NCBI RefSeq assembly: GCF_040567655.1
Contig: NZ_JBEXAC010000002.1
Span: 372,001 to 436,000 of the forward strand
DNA: 64,000 nt
Direction: 5' to 3'
Origin: Chitinophaga sp. H8
Lineage (GTDB): Bacteria; Bacteroidota; Bacteroidia; Chitinophagales; Chitinophagaceae
Shown: one piece after another, positions 1 through 9,125 of the stretch
Numbering within the stretch: the stretch's first letter is position 1
Layout of the letters: every line of letters begins with the position of its first letter
The notes under the pieces: model-generated
The model's database searches: none
What the model saw: the letters and a program-made list of their open reading frames with translations, nothing else
What the model was told of the DNA's origin: nothing
Position numbers and translations under genes: made by a program

Positions 1-1684
1 CTGCTACTTGCTGAACAGGCGCTTCTATGGGCTTTTCTACCGGTTTTACTTCTTTTTTGCTATCTGCCCTCTCTCTGTCCTGATCTTTCTCCCACTCACG
101 GTATTGGGTATAGTTGCCAGGAAAATCCCTTATTTCCCCATTTCCTTCAAATACAAACAGGTGATCCACCAGCTTATCCATAAAGTAACGGTCATGGCTA
201 ACGATAATGATACAGCCCTGGTAATCCAGCAGGAAATTCTCCAGGATACTCAGCGTCGGCAAATCAAGGTCATTGGTAGGCTCATCCAGTACCAGGAAGT
301 TAGGGTTACGGAATAGTATAGATAACAGGTGCAACCGCCTTTTCTCTCCTCCACTAAGCTTGGAAATGTAGGTATACTGTTTTTCCGGGGGAAAGAGGAA
401 TAATTCCAGGAACTGGGCAGCACTCACTTTAGTACCATCCGCCAGGGGGAAATTTTCCGCAATATTCTTTACAAACTCAATAATCCTCATATCCTCCTTA
501 ACCACCAGCCCCTGCTGCGAATAATCACCGAAAATAATCGTTTCCCCAACATTGATTTTGCCGGAATCGGGCTGTTCCAGACCCAGTAGCATATTTATAA
601 AGGTAGATTTACCCACCCCGTTTTTGCCCACTATCCCAATCCGTTCTCCTTTTGCGAATGTATAGTCAAATCCCTTGGTAATCACCAGATTGCCAAAAGA
701 CTTGTATACTTTTTTTAATTCCAGGATCTTCCCTCCCAATCGGGACATTTTCACATTCAGCTCCAGTTGCTGGTTTTGCAATCTGGTTGTAGCTTTTTCC
801 TTCACATCATAAAAGGCATCAATCCGGGATTTGGATTTGGTGGTACGGGCTTTGGGTTGTTTCCTCATCCATTCCAGCTCTTTCCGGAAGGTATTCCGGG
901 CTTTTTCCACACTGGCTCTTTCACTTTCTTCCCTGGCCGCCTTTTTTTCCAGGTAATTCAGGTAATCACCTTTATATACAAAGAGTTGTTCCTGATCAAT
1001 TTCCAGGATCTCATTACATACGTTATCCAGGAAATAGCGGTCGTGCGTTACCAGCAGCAGGGTTACCTTTTCCTGGTCCAGGTAATTTTCCAACCATTCA
1101 ATCATGGCTACATCCAGGTGGTTGGTAGGTTCATCCATGATCAGCAGGGTATGCTTATGCTCAAAACCTATGTCTATCAACACTTTAGCTAATGCCACCC
1201 GCTTTTGCTGCCCTCCTGATAACGTACTCATGATACGGTCCAGGTGGTGTATATTCAGCTTTCCCAGGATTTGCTTCACTTTGGTATCAAAGTGCCAGGC
1301 ATTCAGATCATCCATCCTGGTGATCGCCTCTGACAGTTTATCCACGTCAGGTTCCGGGCCTTCTTCATCAGTTAGCAGTTCATATTCTTTAATGGCATTC
1401 AATACTGGGTGGGAGTGGTCAAAAATGTTTTCAATTACCGATTTTGACATATCAAAATCAGCCTGCTGGTCAAGCATTACAACAGTTACGCCTTTGTGGA
1501 TCCATACTTTCCCTTCGTCAGGGGTCTCTTTTCCGCATAAAATACGCAGCAAAGTAGATTTACCAGTGCCATTCAGTGCCACCAGCGCAATTTTATCCCC
1601 TTCTTCTATATGAAAAGAAATATTATTAAATAATGGCTTAACGCCATAGGATTTTGTTAATCCTTCAACCGTTACATAATGCAT
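1..1684 (-). CDS. ABC-F family ATP-binding protein (Uup-like), C-terminus cut by window edge
   Basis: Soluble twin-ATPase protein of the ABC-F family, whose members act on ribosomes or other RNA-protein complexes rather than in transport. I translated it from the ATG at 1684; it stays open to base 1, so about 561 residues are visible and the end is missing. Domain 1 has Walker A ALNGTGKST (residues 36-44), signature LSGGQQ (155-160) and Walker B ending DEPTNHLD (184-191). A charged linker follows with QPKARTTKSKSRID near 277-289. Domain 2 has GKNGVGKST (353-361) and LSGGEKRR (443). A Lys/Glu-rich tail starts just before the edge, as in Uup. The first residue of Walker A is Ala instead of the usual Gly. 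The exact ABC-F subfamily is not certain. Confidence 0.93.
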   Translation of the reverse strand, partial: MHYVTVEGLTKSYGVKPLFNNISFHIEEGDKIALVALNGTGKSTLLRILCGKETPDEGKVWIHKGVTVVMLDQQADFDMSKSVIENIFDHSHPVLNAIKEYELLTDEEGPEPDVDKLSEAITRMDDLNAWHFDTKVKQILGKLNIHHLDRIMSTLSGGQQKRVALAKVLIDIGFEHKHTLLIMDEPTNHLDVAMIEWLENYLDQEKVTLLLVTHDRYFLDNVCNEILEIDQEQLFVYKGDYLNYLEKKAAREESERASVEKARNTFRKELEWMRKQPKARTTKSKSRIDAFYDVKEKATTRLQNQQLELNVKMSRLGGKILELKKVYKSFGNLVITKGFDYTFAKGERIGIVGKNGVGKSTFINMLLGLEQPDSGKINVGETIIFGDYSQQGLVVKEDMRIIEFVKNIAENFPLADGTKVSAAQFLELFLFPPEKQYTYISKLSGGEKRRLHLLSILFRNPNFLVLDEPTNDLDLPTLSILENFLLDYQGCIIIVSHDRYFMDKLVDHLFVFEGNGEIRDFPGNYTQYREWEKDQDRERADSKKEVKPVEKPIEAPVQQVA

Positions 1685-2114
1685 CCGGCGAAGTTAAAAG
1701 GATAATTTTAATTAAAAGTGGGAATCCCATTAAGAATATTGAATAAAAACGGGGAACTTATTACTTTTTTTTGTACATTCAATAACGCATTTATACCAGA
1801 TATTTATATGATTAATCCTATCATAGGTATCCAGGTAGATTGCACATAAGAATATCCTATAGTAAAACCTTTCAGAGCACTGTTTCAGGCAGTGTAGTAT
1901 CTGTGTAGCACCGCACAAAAAGAAAGATCTAAAAGGTTTTAATATCTCCCTTACCAATGAAACAGTCATTATCCTGTTTGTTATCTGTATTGGCGGCTAC
2001 TTGCCTGCTTTAAGTATACAAGTAGCTGTAATATAGGCTCATATATAACTACAGCTAGTAGATGGGATCGGCCTTTATCCATTTTTGATCTTGTTCCCCT
2101 TATTCCCAATAACG
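1685..2114. other. Intergenic region without a convincing gene
   Basis: About 430 bases between the start of the ABC-F gene and the terminator of the barrel gene. It must hold the promoter of the ABC-F gene near its left end. I see short hairpin-forming repeats: CACTG/CAGTG around 1876-1895 and TAGCTGTA/TACAGCTA (2023-2030 with 2050-2057). A 79-codon minus-strand ORF at 1730-1969 has a composition unlike real proteins and no family resemblance, so I do not call it. Confidence 0.5.
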
Positions 2115-2147
2115 CAAAAAAAGCCCTCCGTCTGCGCGGAGGGCTTC
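2115..2147 (-). terminator. Rho-independent terminator after the barrel gene
   Basis: Perfect 10-bp stem: AAGCCCTCCG (2121-2130) pairs with CGGAGGGCTT (2137-2146) around a 6-base loop. Read on the minus strand it runs into a U-tract formed by the A-run at 2116-2122. It lies 22 bases past the stop codon of the minus-strand gene that ends at 2169. Confidence 0.9.
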
Positions 2148-2168
2148 CTTGTATAGCTAATAATTGCT

Positions 2169-3755
2169 TTAAAAATCATAGTAGAGTTGACGGAAGGAGC
2201 TTCTCAATCCAAAGCTGAAAATGAGGTCTGTACTTTTACCTATATCATTTTTCACCTGCCGGCCAGCTAATGACATTTCCAAACGAAGGTTGTACTTAGG
2301 ATTAAGTACATATGCCACTGTACCTTGTGCATACAACAGATCTGTTTTGATACCTTGAGCTATTTTATTGCCATAATCTTTTGCCCGGAGGTCATAAGAT
2401 TTCGAGATATCTCCCCCATAACTTGTTTTTGCATCAGGATCCAAGCCATACTGGGAATACATTAACTCTCCCCTGGCATACCAGCGCTTTAAGCGATAAG
2501 TAGCAATGCCCAGCACTTCATAAAAATTTGCACCTAAGGGGTGTGCCAGCGACTGATTGTAGTGTTCATAATTAATGAGAGTGGTATTATAGGAATAAGT
2601 AAAAGGCCTTACCAGGTTAAACTCTCCCTGCAGGTCTAATTTATTTACTTTGAACACATCAAAAGAGCGGAATCCAAGTTGGGTGGACCATTTATTTGCC
2701 CACCAGCCTTTGCCTCCAAAAAATTCTTTCAGCTTAAATTCATCCAGTAATAATTGCCCGTAAATAGTAGTTTTCGGTAACATTTTATACTTCAGGTTCA
2801 TCCCTACCAGGGCATTATCTGATGACCCGGCGGAGAACTCGGCCGGGCGGAGATAAATGATAGGATTCATATAACTCCAGTCAAATCCTCTTTTACGTCC
2901 GGTAGAGTCAGCATCAGGCCAGATAACCGCATCAAATAATCCTATTGTCAACTTTTTGCTTACATTCCAATCCAGGAAGTGGAAAACACCCCATTTTTTA
3001 ATATACCCCATATCACGGTATGCCTGAGAGAAATCCTTGCTGTGTAAGTCCATAAACTGGGCCCACATGGAGGTATATTGCACATTTCCGAGAGTTCCTG
3101 TTACTTTTAAATATGGATAGCTAAAAGAAATATCTGACAACAATAGAGAGCGGTAGCCATCTCCTATCATATTTTGCCCGTATCCCATTGTAACATTGAG
3201 ATACTTATTAGGGGTGAAGGATAATAATGCTGAGGCATAGTTGTAATCAAACCCTTTGCCTTTGTTGTAGTCCTTCACCTCTCCCTGACCTGGCACTACC
3301 CTTTGATTTCGGATATAGCTATCCAGGTAGTACGGAAACACGCCTTGATTTTCATAAAAAGAGGATTCAAAATAAAAATTCTTTCCAATATTGGCCTGTA
3401 TTCTTGCTCCTCTTGTATTTAACCAGGTGTTTTTGCTGCCATTACGGGTTTTACCGATCTGAAAATCAGGCAAAAAGTCAATAAATACATTATAATCCTC
3501 ATTTCTGAACTCTAATAAATGTTCCCTGAAGAGTTTCCTGTATAGCAAACTACGTTTAGTGGTATCAGGATTAGTATATATGGTACTTGTGTCCTCATGG
3601 AGGATGGGGCCCAATGCCGTATGATGATTAACGGTATCCATATACAGTTCCCTGATATTCTGGGAGTGGTAAGGAGCAATAACCGGGAGTTTTTCCTGGG
3701 CACTGGTTACAATGGATAGCAGTAAAACTGCTGATAGCATTAAAATATGCTTCAT
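2169..3755 (-). CDS. Outer-membrane beta-barrel protein, Wzi/RemB-like
   Basis: Predicted outer-membrane protein of 528 residues. I choose the ATG at 3755 rather than a TTG at 3785 because it starts directly with a signal peptide (MKHILMLSAVLLLSIVTSAQ, cleavage after AQ). The mature protein is rich in alternating aromatic strands and ends in an aromatic residue (YYDF), as barrels inserted by the BAM complex do. The overall pattern is like the capsule-assembly Wzi family and the gliding protein RemB of Bacteroidota. It lies downstream of an exopolysaccharide operon on the same strand, which fits a role in surface attachment of polysaccharide, but that role is inferred from context. It is followed by its own terminator. 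Confidence 0.7.
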   Translation of the reverse strand: MKHILMLSAVLLLSIVTSAQEKLPVIAPYHSQNIRELYMDTVNHHTALGPILHEDTSTIYTNPDTTKRSLLYRKLFREHLLEFRNEDYNVFIDFLPDFQIGKTRNGSKNTWLNTRGARIQANIGKNFYFESSFYENQGVFPYYLDSYIRNQRVVPGQGEVKDYNKGKGFDYNYASALLSFTPNKYLNVTMGYGQNMIGDGYRSLLLSDISFSYPYLKVTGTLGNVQYTSMWAQFMDLHSKDFSQAYRDMGYIKKWGVFHFLDWNVSKKLTIGLFDAVIWPDADSTGRKRGFDWSYMNPIIYLRPAEFSAGSSDNALVGMNLKYKMLPKTTIYGQLLLDEFKLKEFFGGKGWWANKWSTQLGFRSFDVFKVNKLDLQGEFNLVRPFTYSYNTTLINYEHYNQSLAHPLGANFYEVLGIATYRLKRWYARGELMYSQYGLDPDAKTSYGGDISKSYDLRAKDYGNKIAQGIKTDLLYAQGTVAYVLNPKYNLRLEMSLAGRQVKNDIGKSTDLIFSFGLRSSFRQLYYDF

Positions 3756-3918
3756 TAAATAAGTATTTGGTGATCCGATTAACAATGTAATTTGACCATA
3801 AATATACTTCCGATATGTAGTATATTAAATTGATTGGAAATAATCTTCTATATTATTAATATAAGATCTCAATACTGCAAAACAGCATCTTATATCATTA
3901 ATACCAAATTATATAAAC

Positions 3919-4725
3919 TTACAAATAATGTTTTTTAAATCCATTTATAGTATAAAATATAAAGTTGATGATTGAAGCTGAAATACTAAGTCGCTCCACC
4001 CGTCTATATACTAACCACTGATACCATGCAGCTCTTTTTTTATCAGAAGAGATTCCTCCATTCCTTCTACGGTAAAATGCCAGAGGTTCTTCTATCCCAA
4101 GCATACTTTTTTCTCCTTCACAATTCTTGGCAATTTCCAGCCACAATACATAATCCTCTCTACCCCATCTTCGCAAAATGGCCTCAGGCAATCCTGAATA
4201 ATAATCCTCTGAAATAGGCTCTAGAAAATAATGTTTTCCTAGTTTATCTACATTGTAGATAACTGTTAAACAACCAATATCACAGCCTCTTAGCAATTTT
4301 TTATAGTTGGTATGAGAAGGAGTTTTTAAAGTCTTTATGAAATTACCAGATTCATCAATAATACTGTAAGCTGTAAAAGAAAAAACTGCATTAGTTTCCT
4401 GCATCTTCTTAATCTGCTTTTCCAACTTGTTTTTCTCCCAAGTATCATCACTATCCAAAAAGGCTATAAAGTTTCCTTTAGCTATTTTAGTTCCAATATT
4501 TCGAGCTGCAGCAGCACCACCATTCATTGGCGCTTTTACAACCTTTATTCTTGCATCCCGGCTTTCAAACTGTCTTGCAAGTTCTAAAGTATTATCCATT
4601 GAACAATCATCTACAGCTATTAGCTCCCAATTATCATAAGTCTGTGCTATTACAGATTCTAATGTTTCTGATAAAAAATTTTGAACATTAAACATTGGCG
4701 TAATTATGGAAACTAACACATTCAT
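3919..4725 (-). CDS. Family 2 glycosyltransferase (last gene of the polysaccharide operon)
   Basis: GT-A fold glycosyltransferase of 268 residues, expected at the inner face of the cytoplasmic membrane. It transfers a sugar from a nucleotide-sugar donor to a growing lipid-linked repeat unit. Seen: N-terminal VSIITPMFN, the nucleotide-binding VDDCS near residue 38-42, and the metal-binding DSDD at 91-94. A GREDYVLWLE motif further on resembles the ED acceptor/base motif of family members. A hydrophobic C-terminus (INFIFYTINGF) may touch the membrane. Donor and acceptor cannot be told from the sequence. It is separated from the upstream beta-helix gene by about 170 bases, so it may have some independent expression. 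The composition is very AT-rich, like its operon partners. Confidence 0.9.
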   Translation of the reverse strand: MNVLVSIITPMFNVQNFLSETLESVIAQTYDNWELIAVDDCSMDNTLELARQFESRDARIKVVKAPMNGGAAAARNIGTKIAKGNFIAFLDSDDTWEKNKLEKQIKKMQETNAVFSFTAYSIIDESGNFIKTLKTPSHTNYKKLLRGCDIGCLTVIYNVDKLGKHYFLEPISEDYYSGLPEAILRRWGREDYVLWLEIAKNCEGEKSMLGIEEPLAFYRRRNGGISSDKKRAAWYQWLVYRRVERLSISASIINFIFYTINGFKKHYL

Positions 4726-4896
4726 TTCATTAACAATATTAATTTCAAAACTCTTTTAAACTCCTGACCGTAAATACTTACCCTATCTTAAAAAGAACAA
4801 TAGGAAAGATTGCTCATAAACTTACAAAGTATCAATAACTGAATTATTATTAACCGTCATTATTGATTGAAAAATGTAATCAGTTGTATCTCGAAA

Positions 4897-6498
4897 CTAA
4901 TTCGTCCCGATTTTAAATTTAACCTTACTAATTTTATTATTCTGCACTCCATTTGTATCTCCTTCTTTTCCAGCATTCAATCTTGCGTTAACCATTTTTT
5001 TATCCCCCCCATTTATTACCTTTATTCCAAAAGAATATTTATCATCAGATATCCCCTGGATATCATTATATGAAATATTATGGTTTTCACTTGATTGTAA
5101 TTGTATCCCAAACACCATATCCCCTGCAATGTTATTATTAGTGACATTTATGCCACTTGATTCAAATACTAATGCCCCTATTGCATTTCCTTTTCTACTA
5201 GTTTGTATCTGGATATCATTTTTATTAAAAGTATTGTTCCTCGAATGAAAACTCACTAAACCAACTCGTACTTGTTTAATGGTATTATTGTAAAACTCAT
5301 TTTCAAAGGCTCCGAAATAAGCCCCTACACCTTCTGCTGTTCCAATTATTGTATTTTTAAACACTTTATTATCATAACACAGTGCGTGAATAAAAATCCC
5401 CCCCTCATTTGAACTACCTACACCATGCCCAATTATTTTATTATCTGAGATAATATTGCTGGATGATGACATTAGAATTATTATTGCTGCATCTCCACCG
5501 CGTACATAATCCACAGTATTGTTAATAACCTTATTCTCTTTAGAAAAATTTTCTATATTAATTGCACGATTTTCGCTAGTGTTGATGACACACCCTCGAA
5601 TTAAACATTTATATGCCATATGGCTGAATAATATCCCCCCCCTTCCTTTTATATTAAGATTATCGGCCGTTACTTCTTTGGGTTCCTCAAACATAATAGC
5701 ATAAGGCGCAGTTTGATTATCTATAGCGAAATTACTTATAACTACATTTTCTGCCCCTACTTGCAGTCCGACTGTTGCTGAAGCATTATATGAAAATTTT
5801 AATGGGCTATCAAGAGTTAATACATTTCCACGCTTCTCCTTTACGATAAAAAGTTCTTTTCTCGCCATCTCGTTCTCTTCAGAATTCCATGAATCTTTAG
5901 CTTTAGAATCTTCCAATATAGTCCAACTATCTTTTTTATTATTGTATACATATATAAGCTGCCCGGGTACAATATTACTTGCATCTATTAACTGCAAAAA
6001 CGAACTTCCCTTTATCGCATCTTCTTTTAGTTGAGTGACCTTAGCATTTGGTACTATTTCATTATTATAATTTTCCGTATAATAAAAAGATTTTGACCCA
6101 TTCTTAAGTATTCGTAATGTTCCCTTCTTAAACACTAACAAGCTTTTTTCCCCCTCACCTTTAACCTTAACATTAGAATTCACCCAAAGATCTCCATTAA
6201 TAATATATTTTCCCGCTGGTATAAGGCATGTGCCTCCATTAGCAGCAACTCTGTCAATACAAGCCTGAAAAGCAGGGAGATCATCACTACTGTCATCCCC
6301 ACGAGCTCCAAAACTTAACACACTCAATACACTATCTTTTATGAATTCATTTCCATTCCCCAAAAATTCTTCAGGATGCTTATTAACAGCATTCGCATAT
6401 ACATCCATTCTAATTATGTTAGAAGCAGCTATAGCTTCCATTACAAATACACAACTAGTAATTAAACAGATTGCAATTGCAACCATTGCCTTTTTCAT
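4897..6498 (-). CDS. Secreted right-handed parallel beta-helix protein, pectate-lyase superfamily
   Basis: Exported protein of 533 residues. The ATG at 6498 is preferred over an upstream start at 6525 because it opens a clean signal peptide (MKKAMVAIAICLITSCVFVM... AIAA). Mature residues from about 45 match the N-terminal cap of pectate-lyase-type helices (FGARGDDSSDDLPAFQACID), followed by a long series of NN-rich coils such as NKVINNTVDY and NISYNDIQGI, which stack as beta-helix rungs. In exopolysaccharide operons such proteins are lyases, epimerases or periplasmic guides for the polymer. I cannot tell which from the residues, and no catalytic triad is obvious. It lies between a GT4 gene and a GT2 gene of the same operon. 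Confidence 0.85.
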   Translation of the reverse strand: MKKAMVAIAICLITSCVFVMEAIAASNIIRMDVYANAVNKHPEEFLGNGNEFIKDSVLSVLSFGARGDDSSDDLPAFQACIDRVAANGGTCLIPAGKYIINGDLWVNSNVKVKGEGEKSLLVFKKGTLRILKNGSKSFYYTENYNNEIVPNAKVTQLKEDAIKGSSFLQLIDASNIVPGQLIYVYNNKKDSWTILEDSKAKDSWNSEENEMARKELFIVKEKRGNVLTLDSPLKFSYNASATVGLQVGAENVVISNFAIDNQTAPYAIMFEEPKEVTADNLNIKGRGGILFSHMAYKCLIRGCVINTSENRAINIENFSKENKVINNTVDYVRGGDAAIIILMSSSSNIISDNKIIGHGVGSSNEGGIFIHALCYDNKVFKNTIIGTAEGVGAYFGAFENEFYNNTIKQVRVGLVSFHSRNNTFNKNDIQIQTSRKGNAIGALVFESSGINVTNNNIAGDMVFGIQLQSSENHNISYNDIQGISDDKYSFGIKVINGGDKKMVNARLNAGKEGDTNGVQNNKISKVKFKIGTN

Positions 6499-6619
6499 AC
6501 AATAATAGTACTGGTAGAAATACATTTTATTGAGATTTAACTTGATAAAAAACTAAATACCTAAAATCTATTCAACTACTTACATACTCTACAACAAACT
6601 CATTGAATGTTCATCATTA

Positions 6620-7861
6620 TTATTCCATTTTACAATCATATACTTCCCATAACTTTCGAGCATATTCCCTTTCATTGAGTTCTGCTTCAACTTCCTTCTT
6701 TGCTTCCACAAAGTTTTTATCCAACTTGCTATAACTTTTCATACAATAATAAATTTGCTCCGCGAGGCTTTGCATATTATCACTTGCAAAAGTAACACCA
6801 CATTTAAACCTCTCTACTGCTTCCAACATCCCCCCATGTCCTGCCACCAAAGGTAGAATATTTAGTGCTATAGTCTCTATCACGAATAATGAAAAACTCT
6901 CATAGCATTTTGATGGCAAAACAGCAACTTTTGCACTATTTATTTCTGAAATAAGGGCTGCTTGTTTCAAAAAAGGTATAAACTCAATAAAATCAACGCC
7001 TTTTTCCCGAGCAAGCGAGATTAAATATTCTCTTTCTTTACCATCACCAATCAGTTTAACCCTAATTGGAAGTTCATTAAAGTATAACATCTTATATTCA
7101 CTCAAGGCAGTTATTAAGAGATCCCAGTTTTTCTCTTCTGAAAGTCGGCCATAACTAACAAGCAAATCTTCTTTCTTCTCAACCGATGCTCTTTGCTTTA
7201 AAAATGTATCACTAATGGGATTCCGAATAGTTTGAATAGAACTAGTATCATTAATACGCGAAGACAGTGTATTCTTTAAGAAATCAGAGGGTGCAACTAT
7301 ACTATCAATTACTCCACGATTATAAAAAAAGTCAGCAATTAAAGCTGTTATTCCTTTCCCCAAAGAATGAAGAATACCTCCCCGACTACAATGCCTATAA
7401 AATATCTTATATCTGTATTTATCCTTAGCACAATCAATACAACGCTTATTGAGGTGATAGTCGTATCCTGAAAAATTAGAACATACACGTTCAAAGGTAT
7501 GCAATGTCTGAATCACCCGGACAGCTCTTTTTTTCTTATACACGTATATGGCGTGAAGAATTGCAGGAGATAGATTAGCGTAATGTTGCAAGTGAATTAT
7601 ATCTGGCTGAATCTCAAAAAGGAATTTTTTTAGCTTCCTAAAATTTCTCCAAGAATAAATATTTCCTAAAACAGTTTCAGCTCCTGAAGAAGTTGCAAGA
7701 TCAAGATCAACATTAAGTGAGCTTTTCCCTTTTTTGGAAACAACATAATTTATACATCTGTTTTTATATTCTTCCCTATTAAGCACGCTAATTGTATTCC
7801 GAAATACAATTTCTGCTCCTCCTTTCTCCATTCCTTCAGATATATGTATTATCTTAATCAT
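6620..7861 (-). CDS. Family 4 glycosyltransferase
   Basis: GT-B fold retaining glycosyltransferase of 413 residues. I choose the ATG at 7861, which begins MIKIIHISEGMEKGGAE, the typical GT4 start with the glycine-rich acceptor loop. It overlaps the stop codon of the upstream polymerase gene by 8 bases, a translational-coupling arrangement. The C-terminal donor site is seen as YGRLSEEKN near 230 and PSKCYESFSLFVIETIA near 315-330, containing the EX7E motif. A cysteine cluster (CSNFSGY...CIDCAK...HCSRGG, about 126-165) is present in a subset of GT4 enzymes. The protein probably adds one sugar of the repeat unit at the cytoplasmic membrane. Sugar specificity is unknown. Confidence 0.92.
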   Translation of the reverse strand: MIKIIHISEGMEKGGAEIVFRNTISVLNREEYKNRCINYVVSKKGKSSLNVDLDLATSSGAETVLGNIYSWRNFRKLKKFLFEIQPDIIHLQHYANLSPAILHAIYVYKKKRAVRVIQTLHTFERVCSNFSGYDYHLNKRCIDCAKDKYRYKIFYRHCSRGGILHSLGKGITALIADFFYNRGVIDSIVAPSDFLKNTLSSRINDTSSIQTIRNPISDTFLKQRASVEKKEDLLVSYGRLSEEKNWDLLITALSEYKMLYFNELPIRVKLIGDGKEREYLISLAREKGVDFIEFIPFLKQAALISEINSAKVAVLPSKCYESFSLFVIETIALNILPLVAGHGGMLEAVERFKCGVTFASDNMQSLAEQIYYCMKSYSKLDKNFVEAKKEVEAELNEREYARKLWEVYDCKME

Positions 7862-9125
7862 TAGACATATTATTTCTTTCATCCTTTAGATAGCCCACAC
7901 CAATCAATAAAACCATTAATTCAACAGTTGGCATAAACCCTATGACTTCTCCTTTATAATGTAAAACGAATAACAAAACTAACAGTCCCCCCCAAAAGAT
8001 GCAGTCATTGTATCTTTGAGTTGTAAAACTTGATCTTATGCATATACCCAATGGCTTTAAAAAAAACACCATCTGATACAAAATCAATATTATCTGTCCA
8101 ATCAGACCATAGTATAGAATATGCCTCATGTAACCAGCATCAGTATACATATAATAACTACCATTGAGGCCAATGTACTTTCCCTCCCCGAAAAAAAATG
8201 TCTGGACACTAATTGGAAAATACATTTCCGAAAGAATATCAGTCGATTCTGTTGTAATACTCCCCTGGTCCAGATAGCTGTACAAAAATTCGAAAGCAAA
8301 AGGCAATAGCTTATCAAATAATAGCTCACGTATATTAGAAGGCAATAATAACAAAACTACTTGCACACCTAAAAGAGAAATAATAAGCACTTTTAGGAAA
8401 GAAAAAAGTTTAAAGGTAAAGGGTTTTAAATATAGTATCATAGCTATTAATGTTAAGCCCAAGCCTATAAATCCAGTTCTCCCTGCAAAAAAAGTTCCTA
8501 TTATCAAAATCAAAAAAAATAAAATATTTTTAATTTTAATCTCGGTCCGATCTATGTCAATGATGAATTTGGTATATATCAAAAAGCAAACAGCGTAGCC
8601 AGTAGATAAGTCAAAAAAAGGATTTCCGGAAAGTGCAAGTGCCCGTATTCCTCCGTAATCCCTTCTTGAAATAGATTCCTTTTGAAAAAAATGAATCAAA
8701 TCTGCAAAAGGAGGAAAAATAAAACCCAAAACCTGAATAATTGATTGGATTACAAAAATACAGACTATTAGTTTGGCTGCAGTCCTAAAGTTTGATTTAG
8801 TATTATCCTTTAGCGGCCCTAATAAAATTGGTAAACAATAAATCAATATAATAAGTAGAGAAAATTGAAGAATAAATGCCTTTAATATCCCAAAATCAAA
8901 CGTGAGATGCAGAATTGGAGGAAATGTCGAAACTAGGATCACAATGCCCAAACCTATTAGTATATGCACATTATACTTTAATGAAAAATAGGAAACTGCA
9001 TTTTTTTTTGTAAGAAAATAATATATGCTTGCCAGTAAAAACGATACAATTGCAGAATTATATACAACTGGAACTGGAAAGTTAAAAATGATTAGGAAAG
9101 ATATTATCACTTGGAATAAAAACAT
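7854..9125 (-). CDS. Wzy-like polysaccharide polymerase (O-antigen polymerase type membrane protein)
   Basis: Integral membrane protein of 423 residues with about ten to eleven hydrophobic segments. The start is the ATG at 9125, which shares one base with the TGA of the upstream GT2 gene (TGATG), better than the TTG three bases earlier. A large periplasmic loop lies near residues 265-320 (after LLFDKLLPFAFEFLYSYLDQ), carrying charged and aromatic residues, the usual feature of Wzy polymerases and O-antigen ligases. Its place inside an operon with a flippase, a Wzz-like protein and an export channel argues for the polymerase that joins repeat units in the periplasm. Wzy proteins have little sequence conservation, so the call leans on topology and context. 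Confidence 0.8.
   Translation of the reverse strand: MFLFQVIISFLIIFNFPVPVVYNSAIVSFLLASIYYFLTKKNAVSYFSLKYNVHILIGLGIVILVSTFPPILHLTFDFGILKAFILQFSLLIILIYCLPILLGPLKDNTKSNFRTAAKLIVCIFVIQSIIQVLGFIFPPFADLIHFFQKESISRRDYGGIRALALSGNPFFDLSTGYAVCFLIYTKFIIDIDRTEIKIKNILFFLILIIGTFFAGRTGFIGLGLTLIAMILYLKPFTFKLFSFLKVLIISLLGVQVVLLLLPSNIRELLFDKLLPFAFEFLYSYLDQGSITTESTDILSEMYFPISVQTFFFGEGKYIGLNGSYYMYTDAGYMRHILYYGLIGQIILILYQMVFFLKPLGICIRSSFTTQRYNDCIFWGGLLVLLFVLHYKGEVIGFMPTVELMVLLIGVGYLKDERNNMSND

Noticed and set aside
1730..1969. 79-codon minus-strand ORF between the ABC-F gene and the barrel gene
   Set aside because: Residue composition is not protein-like, no family likeness, no start context and no conserved neighbour.
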